From IMG/VR virus record IMGVR_UViG_3300037071_004345, positions 1 to 44,579 of that record: 44,579 nt of DNA; one strand, written 5' to 3'. The notes beneath the pieces are model-generated. The model made no database searches. It was not told the origin of the DNA and saw only the letters and a list, made by a program, of their open reading frames with translations. Below are positions 24,616 to 31,083 of the stretch, piece after piece. Each line of letters begins with the position of its first letter. The first letter of the stretch is position 1. The translations under genes were made by a program, and so were the position numbers. The DNA comes from a virus.

Positions 24616-24706
24616 CCGCGTCAGCGTCAACTACACGTCCTTGGCGTTCTACGCCGCCTGCACCTTCTGGACGGTCGTCATCCTGCTCCTGATGGCTTTC
24701 AGATGA
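24551..24706 (+). CDS. 51-residue single-pass membrane protein
   Basis: Starts at ATG 24551 inside the 3' part of the previous gene in another frame, with GGAGG at about 24540-24544. The N-terminal 27 residues are basic (KRLPRARTSSRNR), followed by a membrane segment (LAFYAACTFWTVVILLLMAF) and a final Arg. The stop overlaps the next ATG (ATGA). Strong ribosome site, coupled stop and a clean hydrophobic helix all support a real gene. A membrane-anchored role, with a cytoplasmic basic N-terminus by the positive-inside rule, is inferred. Confidence 0.6.
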   Translation: MSARPQHPLTKRLPRARTSSRNRVSVNYTSLAFYAACTFWTVVILLLMAFR

Positions 24707-25107
24707 TGGCGGAGTACGATCAACAGACAGAGGCGATGTTGAAAGCGGAGCGCCGGGCAGGCCATGATATAGCAACCCGGAGAGAACTCGAGGTTCGTCT
24801 CAGCATCCTTCGTGCATCGCTGGAACGCACCCGTGCTCGAATGATGATAATTGCCGACGATATAGACGGCATCCTCGGTAGCGCACAGCAAGGGGAGGGC
24901 GAGACCATCCCGCCCGCACCGCGCGAGAAACTGCCGGATGGCTGGTTCCGTCTGTCCCCGTACAGAACCGCGACCTCTTACGGGTGCGCGAGCGAGGGAT
25001 GCTTAGGCCATCCACAATATCGGCTCGAAGCGGGCGGCGTCGGTTCCGACTACTGCGAGAACTGCGCCGCAACCATCCGCGCACAGCAAGGGGAGGGCGA
25101 GTCATGA
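24703..25107 (+). CDS. Coiled-coil plus zinc-knuckle protein
   Basis: 134 residues (ATG 24703 or 24706). Residues 1-58 form a charged helix (QTEAMLKAERRAGHD, then RLSILRASLERTRARMMII), then a linker with AQQGEGE, and a C-terminal domain with two cysteine pairs (CASEGC and CENC) likely to bind zinc, closed by a second AQQGEGE. The linkers are encoded by a perfect 23-base direct repeat, so the zinc domain appears to be an inserted module. Confidence 0.55.
   Translation: MMAEYDQQTEAMLKAERRAGHDIATRRELEVRLSILRASLERTRARMMIIADDIDGILGSAQQGEGETIPPAPREKLPDGWFRLSPYRTATSYGCASEGCLGHPQYRLEAGGVGSDYCENCAATIRAQQGEGES
24881..25101 (+). repeat. 23-base direct repeat pair flanking a zinc-knuckle coding segment
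   Basis: Identical copies at 24881-24903 and 25079-25101, 198 bases apart, in the same reading frame. Each contains AGGGGAGGG, and the second copy supplies the ribosome site for the gene at 25104. Removal of one copy with the segment between would leave a shorter protein ending AQQGEGES. Confidence 0.8.
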
Positions 25108-25358
25108 GCCGCCTCCGCATCGAGGCGAAGGTGCGCAAGAACCCGGACTTCGAAACCGTGTCGGCAGAGCTGGACCGGCTCGGCATCGAATGGTCCCTCA
25201 ACCCCGCGACAGGCAAGGGCCACCCTATGATGCACATAACCGTCAGGGGCGTCGTCCACCGCCGGCCCGTAGGCTGCACCCCGGGGATGAACACGCCTCG
25301 GGCACGGTTCCTCGGCGACCTGAGACGGTGGTTGCGCACCCGTGGTCTGGATGTATGA
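25104..25358 (+). CDS. Small protein with HicA-like pattern, unknown function
   Basis: 84 residues, ATG overlapping the previous TGA. An N-terminal basic helix (KNPDFETVSAELDRLG), then strands around GKGHPMMHITVRG and a C-terminal helix TPRARFLGDLRRWLRTRG. The alpha-beta-beta-beta-alpha plan with a conserved His after Gly recalls HicA-type dsRNA-binding toxins, but the GSHH signature is not present and no HicB antitoxin lies beside it. Treat this as an unknown protein with a weak resemblance. Confidence 0.5.
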   Translation: MSRLRIEAKVRKNPDFETVSAELDRLGIEWSLNPATGKGHPMMHITVRGVVHRRPVGCTPGMNTPRARFLGDLRRWLRTRGLDV

Positions 25359-25611
25359 TATGTCAGCCAACATCCGGATCACGCAGATGCTCATGCGCCT
25401 GTCCCGCCTGCTCAACGGCCTGACAGGGGGCAGCTTCGACGAAATGCTCTGCTCGCGCATCTGGCGCAGCAGCCCCAAAGGCCGCCTCGTGCGGACGATC
25501 GACGACCTCTGGTTTCGCGTCTACAGCGAGCCCGAGCACTGCCGCAACTGCACGATCTACGAATACCTGCGCAAAGCCAACGACCCCTCAGAGGAGGATG
25601 AATTAGCGTGA
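25351..25611 (+). CDS. Small protein, unknown function
   Basis: 86 residues from ATG 25351 (ATG 25360 just after the upstream stop is an alternative; neither has a clear ribosome site). It holds RITQMLMRLSRLLNGL, then FDEMLCSRIWRSSPKGRLVR and a CRNC pair near residue 70, closing in an acidic SEEDELA. The Cys pair and basic segment may form a partial metal site. Not recognised. Confidence 0.5.
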   Translation: MYDMSANIRITQMLMRLSRLLNGLTGGSFDEMLCSRIWRSSPKGRLVRTIDDLWFRVYSEPEHCRNCTIYEYLRKANDPSEEDELA

Positions 25612-25793
25612 TTTCCCTCATCGTACTGATCTGCGCCGGCACGAGTTGCCAAGCCTTCGAGGGCGCCATGCCCGATGGGATCACTACCATCGCCGCCTGC
25701 GAGGCGGCGGCCCCTGAGATCCTCGGGCAGCTGGACCTGTCTGACGACGCGATGGTCATGGCGTGGCGCTGCGTGGCGGGGGAACCGGCGTGA
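25608..25793 (+). CDS. Small protein with signal-like N-terminus
   Basis: 61 residues from GTG 25608 (GTGA overlap with the previous stop). The N-terminal ISLIVLICAGTSCQAFEG is hydrophobic, resembling a short signal or lipoprotein-like sequence; two later cysteines (ACEA, WRCV) could pair in the periplasm. It begins a chain of GTG-started small genes. Function unknown. Confidence 0.5.
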   Translation: MISLIVLICAGTSCQAFEGAMPDGITTIAACEAAAPEILGQLDLSDDAMVMAWRCVAGEPA

Positions 25794-25930
25794 TCCGCCT
25801 CCGCCGCATCACATGGCGGGAGTTCGACCTGCCCGTCATCAACCGCGACCGCTACGACCTCAAGTGCTGGCTCGAGGCGAGAGGGGCGAGGGTGTCCGCG
25901 TGGATGCGCACCTGGGAGATCAGGTGGTGA
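25790..25930 (+). CDS. 46-residue basic protein, unknown function
   Basis: Read from GTG 25790, overlapping the previous TGA (GTGA) and overlapping the next gene the same way. Rich in Arg and Trp (RLRRITWREF, KCWLEARGARVSAWMRTWEI). Coupling at both ends is the main evidence that it is translated. Not recognised. Confidence 0.45.
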   Translation: MIRLRRITWREFDLPVINRDRYDLKCWLEARGARVSAWMRTWEIRW

Positions 25931-26148
25931 TTCCCTTCTACGCCCTGCTCGTCACCTGCTCGCTGCTGCACGAGGGGGAGGGCGTAGCCTGCCAGAACTT
26001 TTGGCTCCCCGAGCCCTACCGGTCGCTGGACGACTGCCTCATCGCCGTCTCCCGCGCCGACCAGGGGCTCAGGAGCATCCGCTCCTCCCTCACATCGGGC
26101 ACCTGCACGACAGACGCCCCGCCACCCCCGCCAACGGAGGACCATTAG
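25927..26148 (+). CDS. Small cysteine-containing, possibly exported protein
   Basis: 73 residues from GTG 25927 (GTGA overlap). N-terminus IPFYALLVTCSLL is hydrophobic, then CQNFWLPEPYRSLDDCLIAV and a Pro-rich end with one more Cys pair position (GTCTTD). The Cys spacing and short hydrophobic start resemble the gene at 25608 and suggest a related exported pair with disulfides. No lysis or spanin signature could be confirmed. Confidence 0.45.
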   Translation: MIPFYALLVTCSLLHEGEGVACQNFWLPEPYRSLDDCLIAVSRADQGLRSIRSSLTSGTCTTDAPPPPPTEDH

Positions 26149-26267
26149 TGCCCCTCACCCTCTACATCGCCTATTGGGCCATCCTGTTCGGCCTCGTCAC
26201 CAGGGCGTCCGACGCCCCCGCCAAGCCCCCGCGCCTCGTCCTCATCAAGAAGGACGATCGCCCGTGA
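26148..26267 (+). CDS. 39-residue membrane peptide
   Basis: GTG 26148 shares its first base with the previous TAG. The N-terminal half is a membrane segment (LTLYIAYWAILFGLVT) and the C-terminal half is basic (KPPRLVLIKKDDR). It ends in GTGA overlap with the dNMP kinase gene. Function unknown. Confidence 0.45.
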   Translation: MPLTLYIAYWAILFGLVTRASDAPAKPPRLVLIKKDDRP

Positions 26268-26833
26268 CGATCCTAGCCTTCACCGGTCGCGCGGGGACCG
26301 GCAAGACGACCACCGCCCGCGTCCTCTGCCGGGACCACGGTTTCCAGCGCATCGGCTTCGCCGACCCCATCCGCGCCATGATGCGGGCGCTCTACGTCGA
26401 GATGGATCTCCCTTTCGACGAGATCGACAGGCGCCTCGTCGGCGACCTGAAAAACGCGCCCGACCCCGCGCTGGGCCACACCCCCGGCCGCTTCTACGAG
26501 GCGACACCGCGGCGCGCCATGCAGACCCTCGGAACCGAGTGGGGACGTATGTGCATGGGCCAGAGCTTTTGGACCGGCGTCTGGTTGCGGTCGGTAGAGT
26601 CGTCAGGGGCGCATCGCGTCATCGTCGACGACTGCCGCTTCCACGACGAGGCCGAGGCCATACGTCGCCTGGGCGGCCAGGTCATCGGCCTGCGCCGCGA
26701 GGGCGTCGAGCCGCTGCCGGGCAGCCACATCAGCGAGACGGGCACCGAGCCCGACCACTGGATCGACATGAACGGGACGCCCGAGAGCACGGCGACGAAG
26801 GTGCTACTGCTCGCATCACTCAAGGCGGCTTAA
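26264..26833 (+). CDS. Deoxynucleoside monophosphate kinase
   Basis: 189 residues from GTG 26264, overlapping the previous stop. Walker A GRAGTGKTTT (about 8-17), then GFADPIRAMMRAL, the RRAMQTLGTEWGR segment typical of the phage dNMP kinase family, and IVDDCRFHDEAEAI as the lid/Walker B side. It phosphorylates dNMPs to dNDPs to feed phage DNA synthesis. It ends the small-gene operon before a hairpin. Confidence 0.85.
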   Translation: MTILAFTGRAGTGKTTTARVLCRDHGFQRIGFADPIRAMMRALYVEMDLPFDEIDRRLVGDLKNAPDPALGHTPGRFYEATPRRAMQTLGTEWGRMCMGQSFWTGVWLRSVESSGAHRVIVDDCRFHDEAEAIRRLGGQVIGLRREGVEPLPGSHISETGTEPDHWIDMNGTPESTATKVLLLASLKAA

Positions 26834-26846
26834 AGCCAAAAAGGAA

Positions 26847-26876
26847 AGAGGCGGCCCCGGTGCAAAGGCCGCCTCT
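26847..26876 (+). terminator. Hairpin between dNMP kinase and prim-pol genes
   Basis: A 10-base perfect stem (AGAGGCGGCC, 26847-26856, pairing with 26867-26876) and a 10-base loop lie in the 62-base gap. No T-run follows, so it is not a standard intrinsic terminator; partial termination or mRNA stabilisation is possible. Confidence 0.5.
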
Positions 26877-26895
26877 CCACATTTAGAGCAGGTCC

Positions 26896-28713
26896 ATGCG
26901 CAACGTACATCATGTGGTGCCAACCGTCAAGGCGTTCTCTCACTTGTGGGGGCTCGGCTATCGACGGCTATGCCCTATTATCCCTCCCGATGCGCCACTC
27001 CATCCTGAGTCCGGCATGGCGAAGCGCGCTGCTCGGGGCAAAGACCCTCGAGGTAAAGCGCCCGGCGTCATGCGCGATGGGCATTGGACCGGCTTCGATT
27101 GGGTCAAGCACGAGAGCACCGAGGCCGACATAGCGCGCTGGGCCGACATGGGCGCTGGCGTAGGGATCAAGCTGGGCCACGGGCTCGTCGCTATCGACAT
27201 AGACGTCCTCGATCCCGAGGATGCGTTTGTCATCGAGTCGTTGGCGACGGATACGCTGGGCCTCGCCCCGTGCCGAGTAGGCAGGGCGCCCAAGCGGCTC
27301 CTCGTCTACGCCCTGGACGGCGACCTCCCCTACCGCAAGCTGCGCCTGAAGGGCGGCCAGGCCGTCGAGGTGCTCACCGAGGGGCGGCAGTTCGTCGCCG
27401 CCGGCATCCACCCCTTCACGCAGAAGCCCTACAACTGGACGCGCGCCCTACCGCCCCGTGCCGAGCTGCCTGTCGTCACCCCTGCGGAGGTCGACGCCTT
27501 CCTCGACGCGCTGGCTGTCGGCCTGGGCGGCGAGGTCTACCAGGGCCACGAGGCGAGCGACGCGCCCGCGCCGCCGCAGGAGCAGCTACAGGGCGACCCT
27601 GCACTCGTCGCAAAGGCCGTGGCCTCCCTCCCCAACCGCGACGCCGACTTCCCCACCCGCGACGACTGGATGCGCGTCGGCTATTCCATCAAGGCAGCGA
27701 TGGGGCCAGAGCACGAGGACGAGGCGCTAGAGTGCTTCCACCAGTGGTCCGCACGCTGGGACGCCGGCAGCACCGATCCCGACGACCTCGAGGATGAGTG
27801 GCGCAGGATGCGCCCGCCCTACCGCGTAGGCGCCTCGTGGCTGTACGAGCAGGCCGAGAAGCTCGGTGGGTGGGAGGGCAGGGCCGCCGAGTGGTTCGAG
27901 CCCGTCAGCGAGGCTCCTGTGCGCCCTGAGGGCACATACGAGCTGCTCACCTTGGGCAACGTCCTGACCCTCCCCGACCCTGTGTGGCTCCTCGACAGGC
28001 ACATCCCTGAATCGGGCCTCGGCTTCCTCTACGGTCGCCCGGGCTGCGGGAAGTCCTTCGTGGCGCTCGACATGGCGCTCCACATGGCCCATGGGCTGCC
28101 TCAGTGGCATGGCGACGCCATCCGCACTCCGTCGGCGGTAGAGCAGCCCACGGTGCTCTACATCGCCTCTGAGGGCGTCTCAGGGTTCAAGGGCAGGGCA
28201 GGGGCGTGGCTGCGCACCAGGGCGCTCCCTGACGAGGCCGAGCCCCGCTTCTTCCTCCTGCGCGAGACCATCAACTTTATGAAGCCCGAGGACATCGGTA
28301 AGCTCGTGCGGACGGCGCGCTCCGCCAACCTCCCTCGCGTCGACCTGACGATCGTGGACACGGTGTCTCGCTCCATGCCGGGCGCCGACGAGAATCTCCA
28401 GAAAGACATGACGCTGTTCGTGAGCGCCTGCGACGCGCTGAGAGGGGCGCTGGGCGGCGGTGTCCTCGGCGTGCATCACGCGGGCAAGAGCGGAGACATG
28501 CGCGGCTCCACGGTGCTCCTGGGCGCTGGTGACTATGTGCTGCGCCTCGACCGCGAGGAGGGCGAGAAGGTGGGGTTCCTGCGTTGCGAGAAGCAGAAGG
28601 ACGGCCCCGACGGCTGGCAGGACGCCTATCGCTTCGTGGCTCGTGACAAGAGCCTCGTGGTCGAGCGCATCGCTGAGGATGCGTCCCCCACGCCCGAGGA
28701 GATCTTCACTTAG
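26896..28713 (+). CDS. Primase-polymerase/helicase fusion
   Basis: 605 residues. Prim-pol domain at about 35-210 with the catalytic LVAIDIDV (Asp101, Asp103) and an EVLTEGRQFVAAG strand; a PriCT-like helical segment at about 235-310; then a RecA-type ATPase (AAA_25/RepA-like) with Walker A GRPGCGKS near 379-386 and Walker B-like LTIVDTVSR near 484, followed by GVHHAGKSGDMRGST. It should prime and unwind at the fork alongside the family A polymerase. The end is TPEEIFT. A real ribosome site (GAGCAGG) precedes ATG. Stop lies one base from the convergent gene. Confidence 0.88.
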   Translation: MRNVHHVVPTVKAFSHLWGLGYRRLCPIIPPDAPLHPESGMAKRAARGKDPRGKAPGVMRDGHWTGFDWVKHESTEADIARWADMGAGVGIKLGHGLVAIDIDVLDPEDAFVIESLATDTLGLAPCRVGRAPKRLLVYALDGDLPYRKLRLKGGQAVEVLTEGRQFVAAGIHPFTQKPYNWTRALPPRAELPVVTPAEVDAFLDALAVGLGGEVYQGHEASDAPAPPQEQLQGDPALVAKAVASLPNRDADFPTRDDWMRVGYSIKAAMGPEHEDEALECFHQWSARWDAGSTDPDDLEDEWRRMRPPYRVGASWLYEQAEKLGGWEGRAAEWFEPVSEAPVRPEGTYELLTLGNVLTLPDPVWLLDRHIPESGLGFLYGRPGCGKSFVALDMALHMAHGLPQWHGDAIRTPSAVEQPTVLYIASEGVSGFKGRAGAWLRTRALPDEAEPRFFLLRETINFMKPEDIGKLVRTARSANLPRVDLTIVDTVSRSMPGADENLQKDMTLFVSACDALRGALGGGVLGVHHAGKSGDMRGSTVLLGAGDYVLRLDREEGEKVGFLRCEKQKDGPDGWQDAYRFVARDKSLVVERIAEDASPTPEEIFT

Positions 28714-28714
28714 G

Positions 28715-28903
28715 CTATCGAAACACGTGGAACTGGTTTGACCCCCGGCTCTCTCTTTCCACAAGCATCCACGCCTCTACGCCGCCATCGGCGCAGAGTT
28801 CGTCGGGATCGAGGCCGAGCCGCGCGCACTCCTCCCGCGCCCATTTTTCGCGGGCGGGAGAGACGAGGGGGAACGTGGCCGGAATACCGGGGGGCTGTTT
28901 CAT
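28715..28903 (-). CDS. Small acidic protein, last of the leftward cluster
   Basis: 62 residues from ATG 28903, overlapping the previous stop (ATGA). Contains SPAREKWAREECARLGLDPD, then ELCADGG and EAWMLVERESRG. The helical, acidic character and coupled start support a real gene. It converges on the prim-pol gene with one base between stops and no terminator in the gap. Function unknown. Confidence 0.55.
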   Translation of the reverse strand: MKQPPGIPATFPLVSPAREKWAREECARLGLDPDELCADGGVEAWMLVERESRGSNQFHVFR

Positions 28904-29067
28904 TTTTGGGGCAAACCCTTTTTAGCGTGCTGTTCACATGTGACGTGGAACCGCCGTTTGGCGCGGCGGCATTGCGTGCCGGCCTTGGTGATCCCTTGGC
29001 AACGACGGTAGTCCGGTACCGGCTTGGTACCCCATCGGTTAGTGAATGGTGGCTCGAGGGTACCCAT
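28900..29067 (-). CDS. Cys/His zinc-knuckle peptide
   Basis: 55 residues from ATG 29067 with a strong GAGGAGGAG site embedded in the end of the metallopeptidase gene. The motif CQGITKAGTQCRRAKRR followed by FHVTCEQH is a compact Cys-Cys-Cys-His zinc site seen in many small phage and bacterial proteins of unknown role. Basic overall, so nucleic acid binding is possible. Its stop overlaps the next start. Confidence 0.65.
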   Translation of the reverse strand: MGTLEPPFTNRWGTKPVPDYRRCQGITKAGTQCRRAKRRFHVTCEQHAKKGLPQK

Positions 29068-29069
29068 AT

Positions 29070-29537
29070 TCAGCTCCTCCTCTTACATGCGCGCGCGGCG
29101 CCCCGGATCTTGTCCCACAGTATGCGCGGACCTGGGCGCCCGCTACGGGCCATCCATCGCGCCGTAAGGGTATGGGCTTGCAGCTCGCGGGCGCCGGTGC
29201 ATCCGGGTGCCTGCAGCCAATGGGCAAGCTCATGCACCAGGACGGCTTGCGCTTGGTCGGGCGGGAGCCACGATGCGAGATAGACCACCCCATTAGCGTA
29301 GGCGCCATAGCGGGCGCCGGGATGATAGGCGCCAGGATCACTCACAAGGCGGACCTGTGGCAGCTCGGCGCCCCGAGCTGCCCGGAGTGCGGAGTTTGCC
29401 TCGAGCCATGCCACGGCGGCGCCAGCCGCGCCAGGGGCCAGCGTAGGCGCCGCCGCATGCGAGGCCGGCGCAAAGGCTTGCGCCACCGTAGCGAGTGCTA
29501 CGGCCGCAAGGCAGGTGCGCAGAATGTCTCTCCTCAT
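29070..29537 (-). CDS. Secreted zinc metallopeptidase-like protein
   Basis: 155 residues from ATG 29537; longer in-frame reading is shadow of the upstream gene. Signal peptide about 1-28 (RTCLAAVALATVAQAFAPAS then HA|A). Zinc motif VHELAHWLQ (His102, Glu103, His106) and a possible third ligand in ARELQAHTL (Glu118). YANGVVYLASW gives the edge strand typical of gluzincins. It should act in the periplasm. The lysis genes are elsewhere, so it may be a lysogenic-conversion or envelope-modifying factor. The family is not named with certainty. Confidence 0.7.
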   Translation of the reverse strand: MRRDILRTCLAAVALATVAQAFAPASHAAAPTLAPGAAGAAVAWLEANSALRAARGAELPQVRLVSDPGAYHPGARYGAYANGVVYLASWLPPDQAQAVLVHELAHWLQAPGCTGARELQAHTLTARWMARSGRPGPRILWDKIRGAARACKRRS

Positions 29538-29538
29538 C

Positions 29539-29742
29539 TCAGACAATCGTCCGAGAAGGAAGCTTTTCCGCCCAGCCGAAAGCGGCGCGCCTCGCCTTAA
29601 CCTCGGACTCGAACGGGCCATGCACGGCCGAGTCGAGCTTCCTGACGCGAACGTACCAGCCGCGCGCCAGGATCCCGCCGTGGCCATCGGCGCGGATAGA
29701 TTTGCCGCGCGTGCCGCTCGCATAGAAAACCGTGGGTGCCAT
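29539..29742 (-). CDS. Small AP2/integrase-N-like DNA-binding-fold candidate
   Basis: 67 residues from ATG 29742 with CAGGAG upstream. Strand-like ILARGWYVRVRKLDSAVHGP then a helix EVKARRAAFGWAEKL resembles a three-strand/helix unit like AP2 or arm-binding domains, but the match is only by pattern. First gene after a near-consensus leftward promoter and followed by the metallopeptidase with one spare base. Confidence 0.5.
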   Translation of the reverse strand: MAPTVFYASGTRGKSIRADGHGGILARGWYVRVRKLDSAVHGPFESEVKARRAAFGWAEKLPSRTIV

Positions 29743-29767
29743 AGTCGACTCCTGTTGTCTGTCCGGT

Positions 29768-29796
29768 ATCATACCGCGTATGACATACATACGCAA
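29768..29796 (-). promoter_or_regulatory. Leftward promoter for the metallopeptidase set
   Basis: Reading leftward: TTGCGT (29796-29791), 17-base spacer, TATGAT (29773-29768), a near-consensus pair. GACATAC (29782-29788 on the + strand) lies in the spacer. TTGTCTGTCC at 29755-29764 (+) lies just downstream. It should drive 29742 to 28715 and could be controlled by the motif-binding regulator. Confidence 0.65.
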
Positions 29797-29810
29797 CGGG
29801 TAAGCGGCGC

Positions 29811-29945
29811 CTAGTGGTGGCGCCGCCTCCTGAGGTGCGCCACCACTCGGAAGATCCCGAGTGTGGCGAGCGACACTGCCAATCCCGCCAGGGCGGCAGG
29901 AAGGGTAAGCGCCGCTAGTGCGCCGAGTGCAAAAAGGACAATCAT
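29811..29945 (-). CDS. 44-residue membrane peptide
   Basis: Read from ATG 29945, overlapping the previous TGA (ATGA). Almost the whole first 32 residues are hydrophobic (IVLFALGALAALTLPAALAG, then LAVSLATLGIF), followed by a basic RVVAHLRRRRHH tail. One long or two short membrane helices. It might affect membrane potential, exclude other phages or be a small toxin-like peptide; none of this is shown. Confidence 0.55.
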   Translation of the reverse strand: MIVLFALGALAALTLPAALAGLAVSLATLGIFRVVAHLRRRRHH

Positions 29946-30226
29946 GAATCGTGCGGATTCTGGTGGCGAAAGACGATCCCTTGTTCATCTTCCGCTTGCG
30001 TCAGGTAGCCTTTCACTCGGCAACCCTGAATCCGCACAACGGCCGGGATGGAGAACCATGTATCCGGCTCTCCGGTCACGTAGGCAGTCCGGCGCATATC
30101 CCCCGCCAAGCTCTCCAAACGGCAATTGTCGACCTTGGAAAGTGTCGGGCCTCCCATCCAATGCGCATGCCATAGGACGGAACCATCGGGCGCCGGAGTC
30201 GGCTTGTCCGCGCGATACTTCATCAT
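29942..30226 (-). CDS. Unknown protein of the leftward cluster
   Basis: 94 residues from ATG 30226 (or 30223), overlapping the previous stop. Mixed alpha/beta with GSVLWHAHWMGGPTLSKV, TWFSIPAVVRIQGCRVKGYL and an acidic-polar end. No motif recognised; coupled at both ends. Confidence 0.6.
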   Translation of the reverse strand: MMKYRADKPTPAPDGSVLWHAHWMGGPTLSKVDNCRLESLAGDMRRTAYVTGEPDTWFSIPAVVRIQGCRVKGYLTQAEDEQGIVFRHQNPHDS

Positions 30227-30423
30227 TCGCTGGACTCCTCGACATAGGACCACGAGCCGACTCGGTTGCCATTGGAGTCGTGTAGCGTGGCGCCCGTAGG
30301 CTGTAGACCGCGGATAAGATGCCGCTCTGCCGTCCCAGCAACCGCGCGCAAGATCCGCGCCAGCTCGGCGCCGGCGTCATCGGCAAAGGCGGAGTTGTCG
30401 GTTTCGATTTCAAGCTTGAACAT
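30223..30423 (-). CDS. Small acidic protein of the leftward cluster
   Basis: 66 residues, ATG with AAGGAA upstream. FKLEIETDNSAFADDAGAEL, then ARILRAVAGTAERHLIRG and a C-terminal strand pair ATLHDSNGNRVGSWSYV. The beta-alpha-beta plan is reminiscent of small phage proteins of unknown role widely seen in accessory clusters. No function assigned. Confidence 0.6.
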   Translation of the reverse strand: MFKLEIETDNSAFADDAGAELARILRAVAGTAERHLIRGLQPTGATLHDSNGNRVGSWSYVEESSE

Positions 30424-30426
30424 GGT

Positions 30427-30636
30427 TCAGGATTCCTTGTGCGCGATGCGGTAGGCGTCGGCGGAGTCGATAATGCGGTTTCCCTCCTCCTTACCAACGG
30501 CCGTGAAAATGCGGCGCATGATATGATCCGAGCGGCCTAGCTCGGGATGTACGTTCTGCCCCCATCCGTTTTCCGGGCCATGGATGGTCTCGGCATATGC
30601 CGCCGCGAGGGACTCGGGAGTCCATTCGGTTTCCAT
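30427..30636 (-). CDS. Small protein of the leftward cluster
   Basis: 69 residues, ATG with GAGGAG upstream. TPESLAAAYAETIHGPENGW and SDHIMRRIFTAVGKEEGNRI are helical. Short, polar and acidic. Not recognised. Confidence 0.6.
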   Translation of the reverse strand: METEWTPESLAAAYAETIHGPENGWGQNVHPELGRSDHIMRRIFTAVGKEEGNRIIDSADAYRIAHKES

Positions 30637-30648
30637 TGTCTCAGCTCC

Positions 30649-31056
30649 TCAAAAGTAGGCGGAAGCGTTGCCGGACTCGGGATCGTCGGGCGCCACGTAA
30701 AGCTTGATGCTGGCGCCGCGGGGATCCCCATTGAAGCGGATGGAGAAGGGCACCAGCATCGACTCAGCGTTCAACCGATGGACGATTGCCAAGGCCGCGT
30801 TTGCGTGGCGAAGTGCAAGCTTTTCGGCTCGCGCCTCGTCTTCCTCCGTCCAGCTCGCCAGCCGCATCCGGGCGGCAGGGTCCCAACGCTCGATCCCGTT
30901 GCACCGGTCGACGTTGATACGGTCCAACACTCGCGCCGCTTTGGCGAGCTGCGCAGCCATGTCCTCCACATCGCGGAAGCGGAATGCGCCGCCCATGTCG
31001 GCCCGCTCAATCGCCGTGTACAGCTCGCGGATTGCATCAAGCTTGTTGCGTGTCAT
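30649..31056 (-). CDS. Unknown helical protein of the leftward cluster
   Basis: 135 residues, ATG with AAGGGAA upstream. Mostly helical (LDAIRELYTAIERADMG, VEDMAAQLAKAARVLDRINV, DEARAEKLALRHANAALAIV) with a beta-rich last 40 residues (FSIRFNGDPRGASIKLYVAP). No catalytic pattern. Function unknown. Confidence 0.6.
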   Translation of the reverse strand: MTRNKLDAIRELYTAIERADMGGAFRFRDVEDMAAQLAKAARVLDRINVDRCNGIERWDPAARMRLASWTEEDEARAEKLALRHANAALAIVHRLNAESMLVPFSIRFNGDPRGASIKLYVAPDDPESGNASAYF

Positions 31057-31083
31057 GTTGTGATTCCCTTGTCTTGCGTGATT

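Noticed and set aside
25104-25358. HicA toxin of a toxin-antitoxin pair
   Set aside because: Weak pattern only; no GSHH motif and no HicB-like partner next to it.
29003-29035. Two GGTACC palindromes as an operator
   Set aside because: They fall within the coding sequence of the zinc-knuckle gene and encode its residues; not repeated elsewhere.
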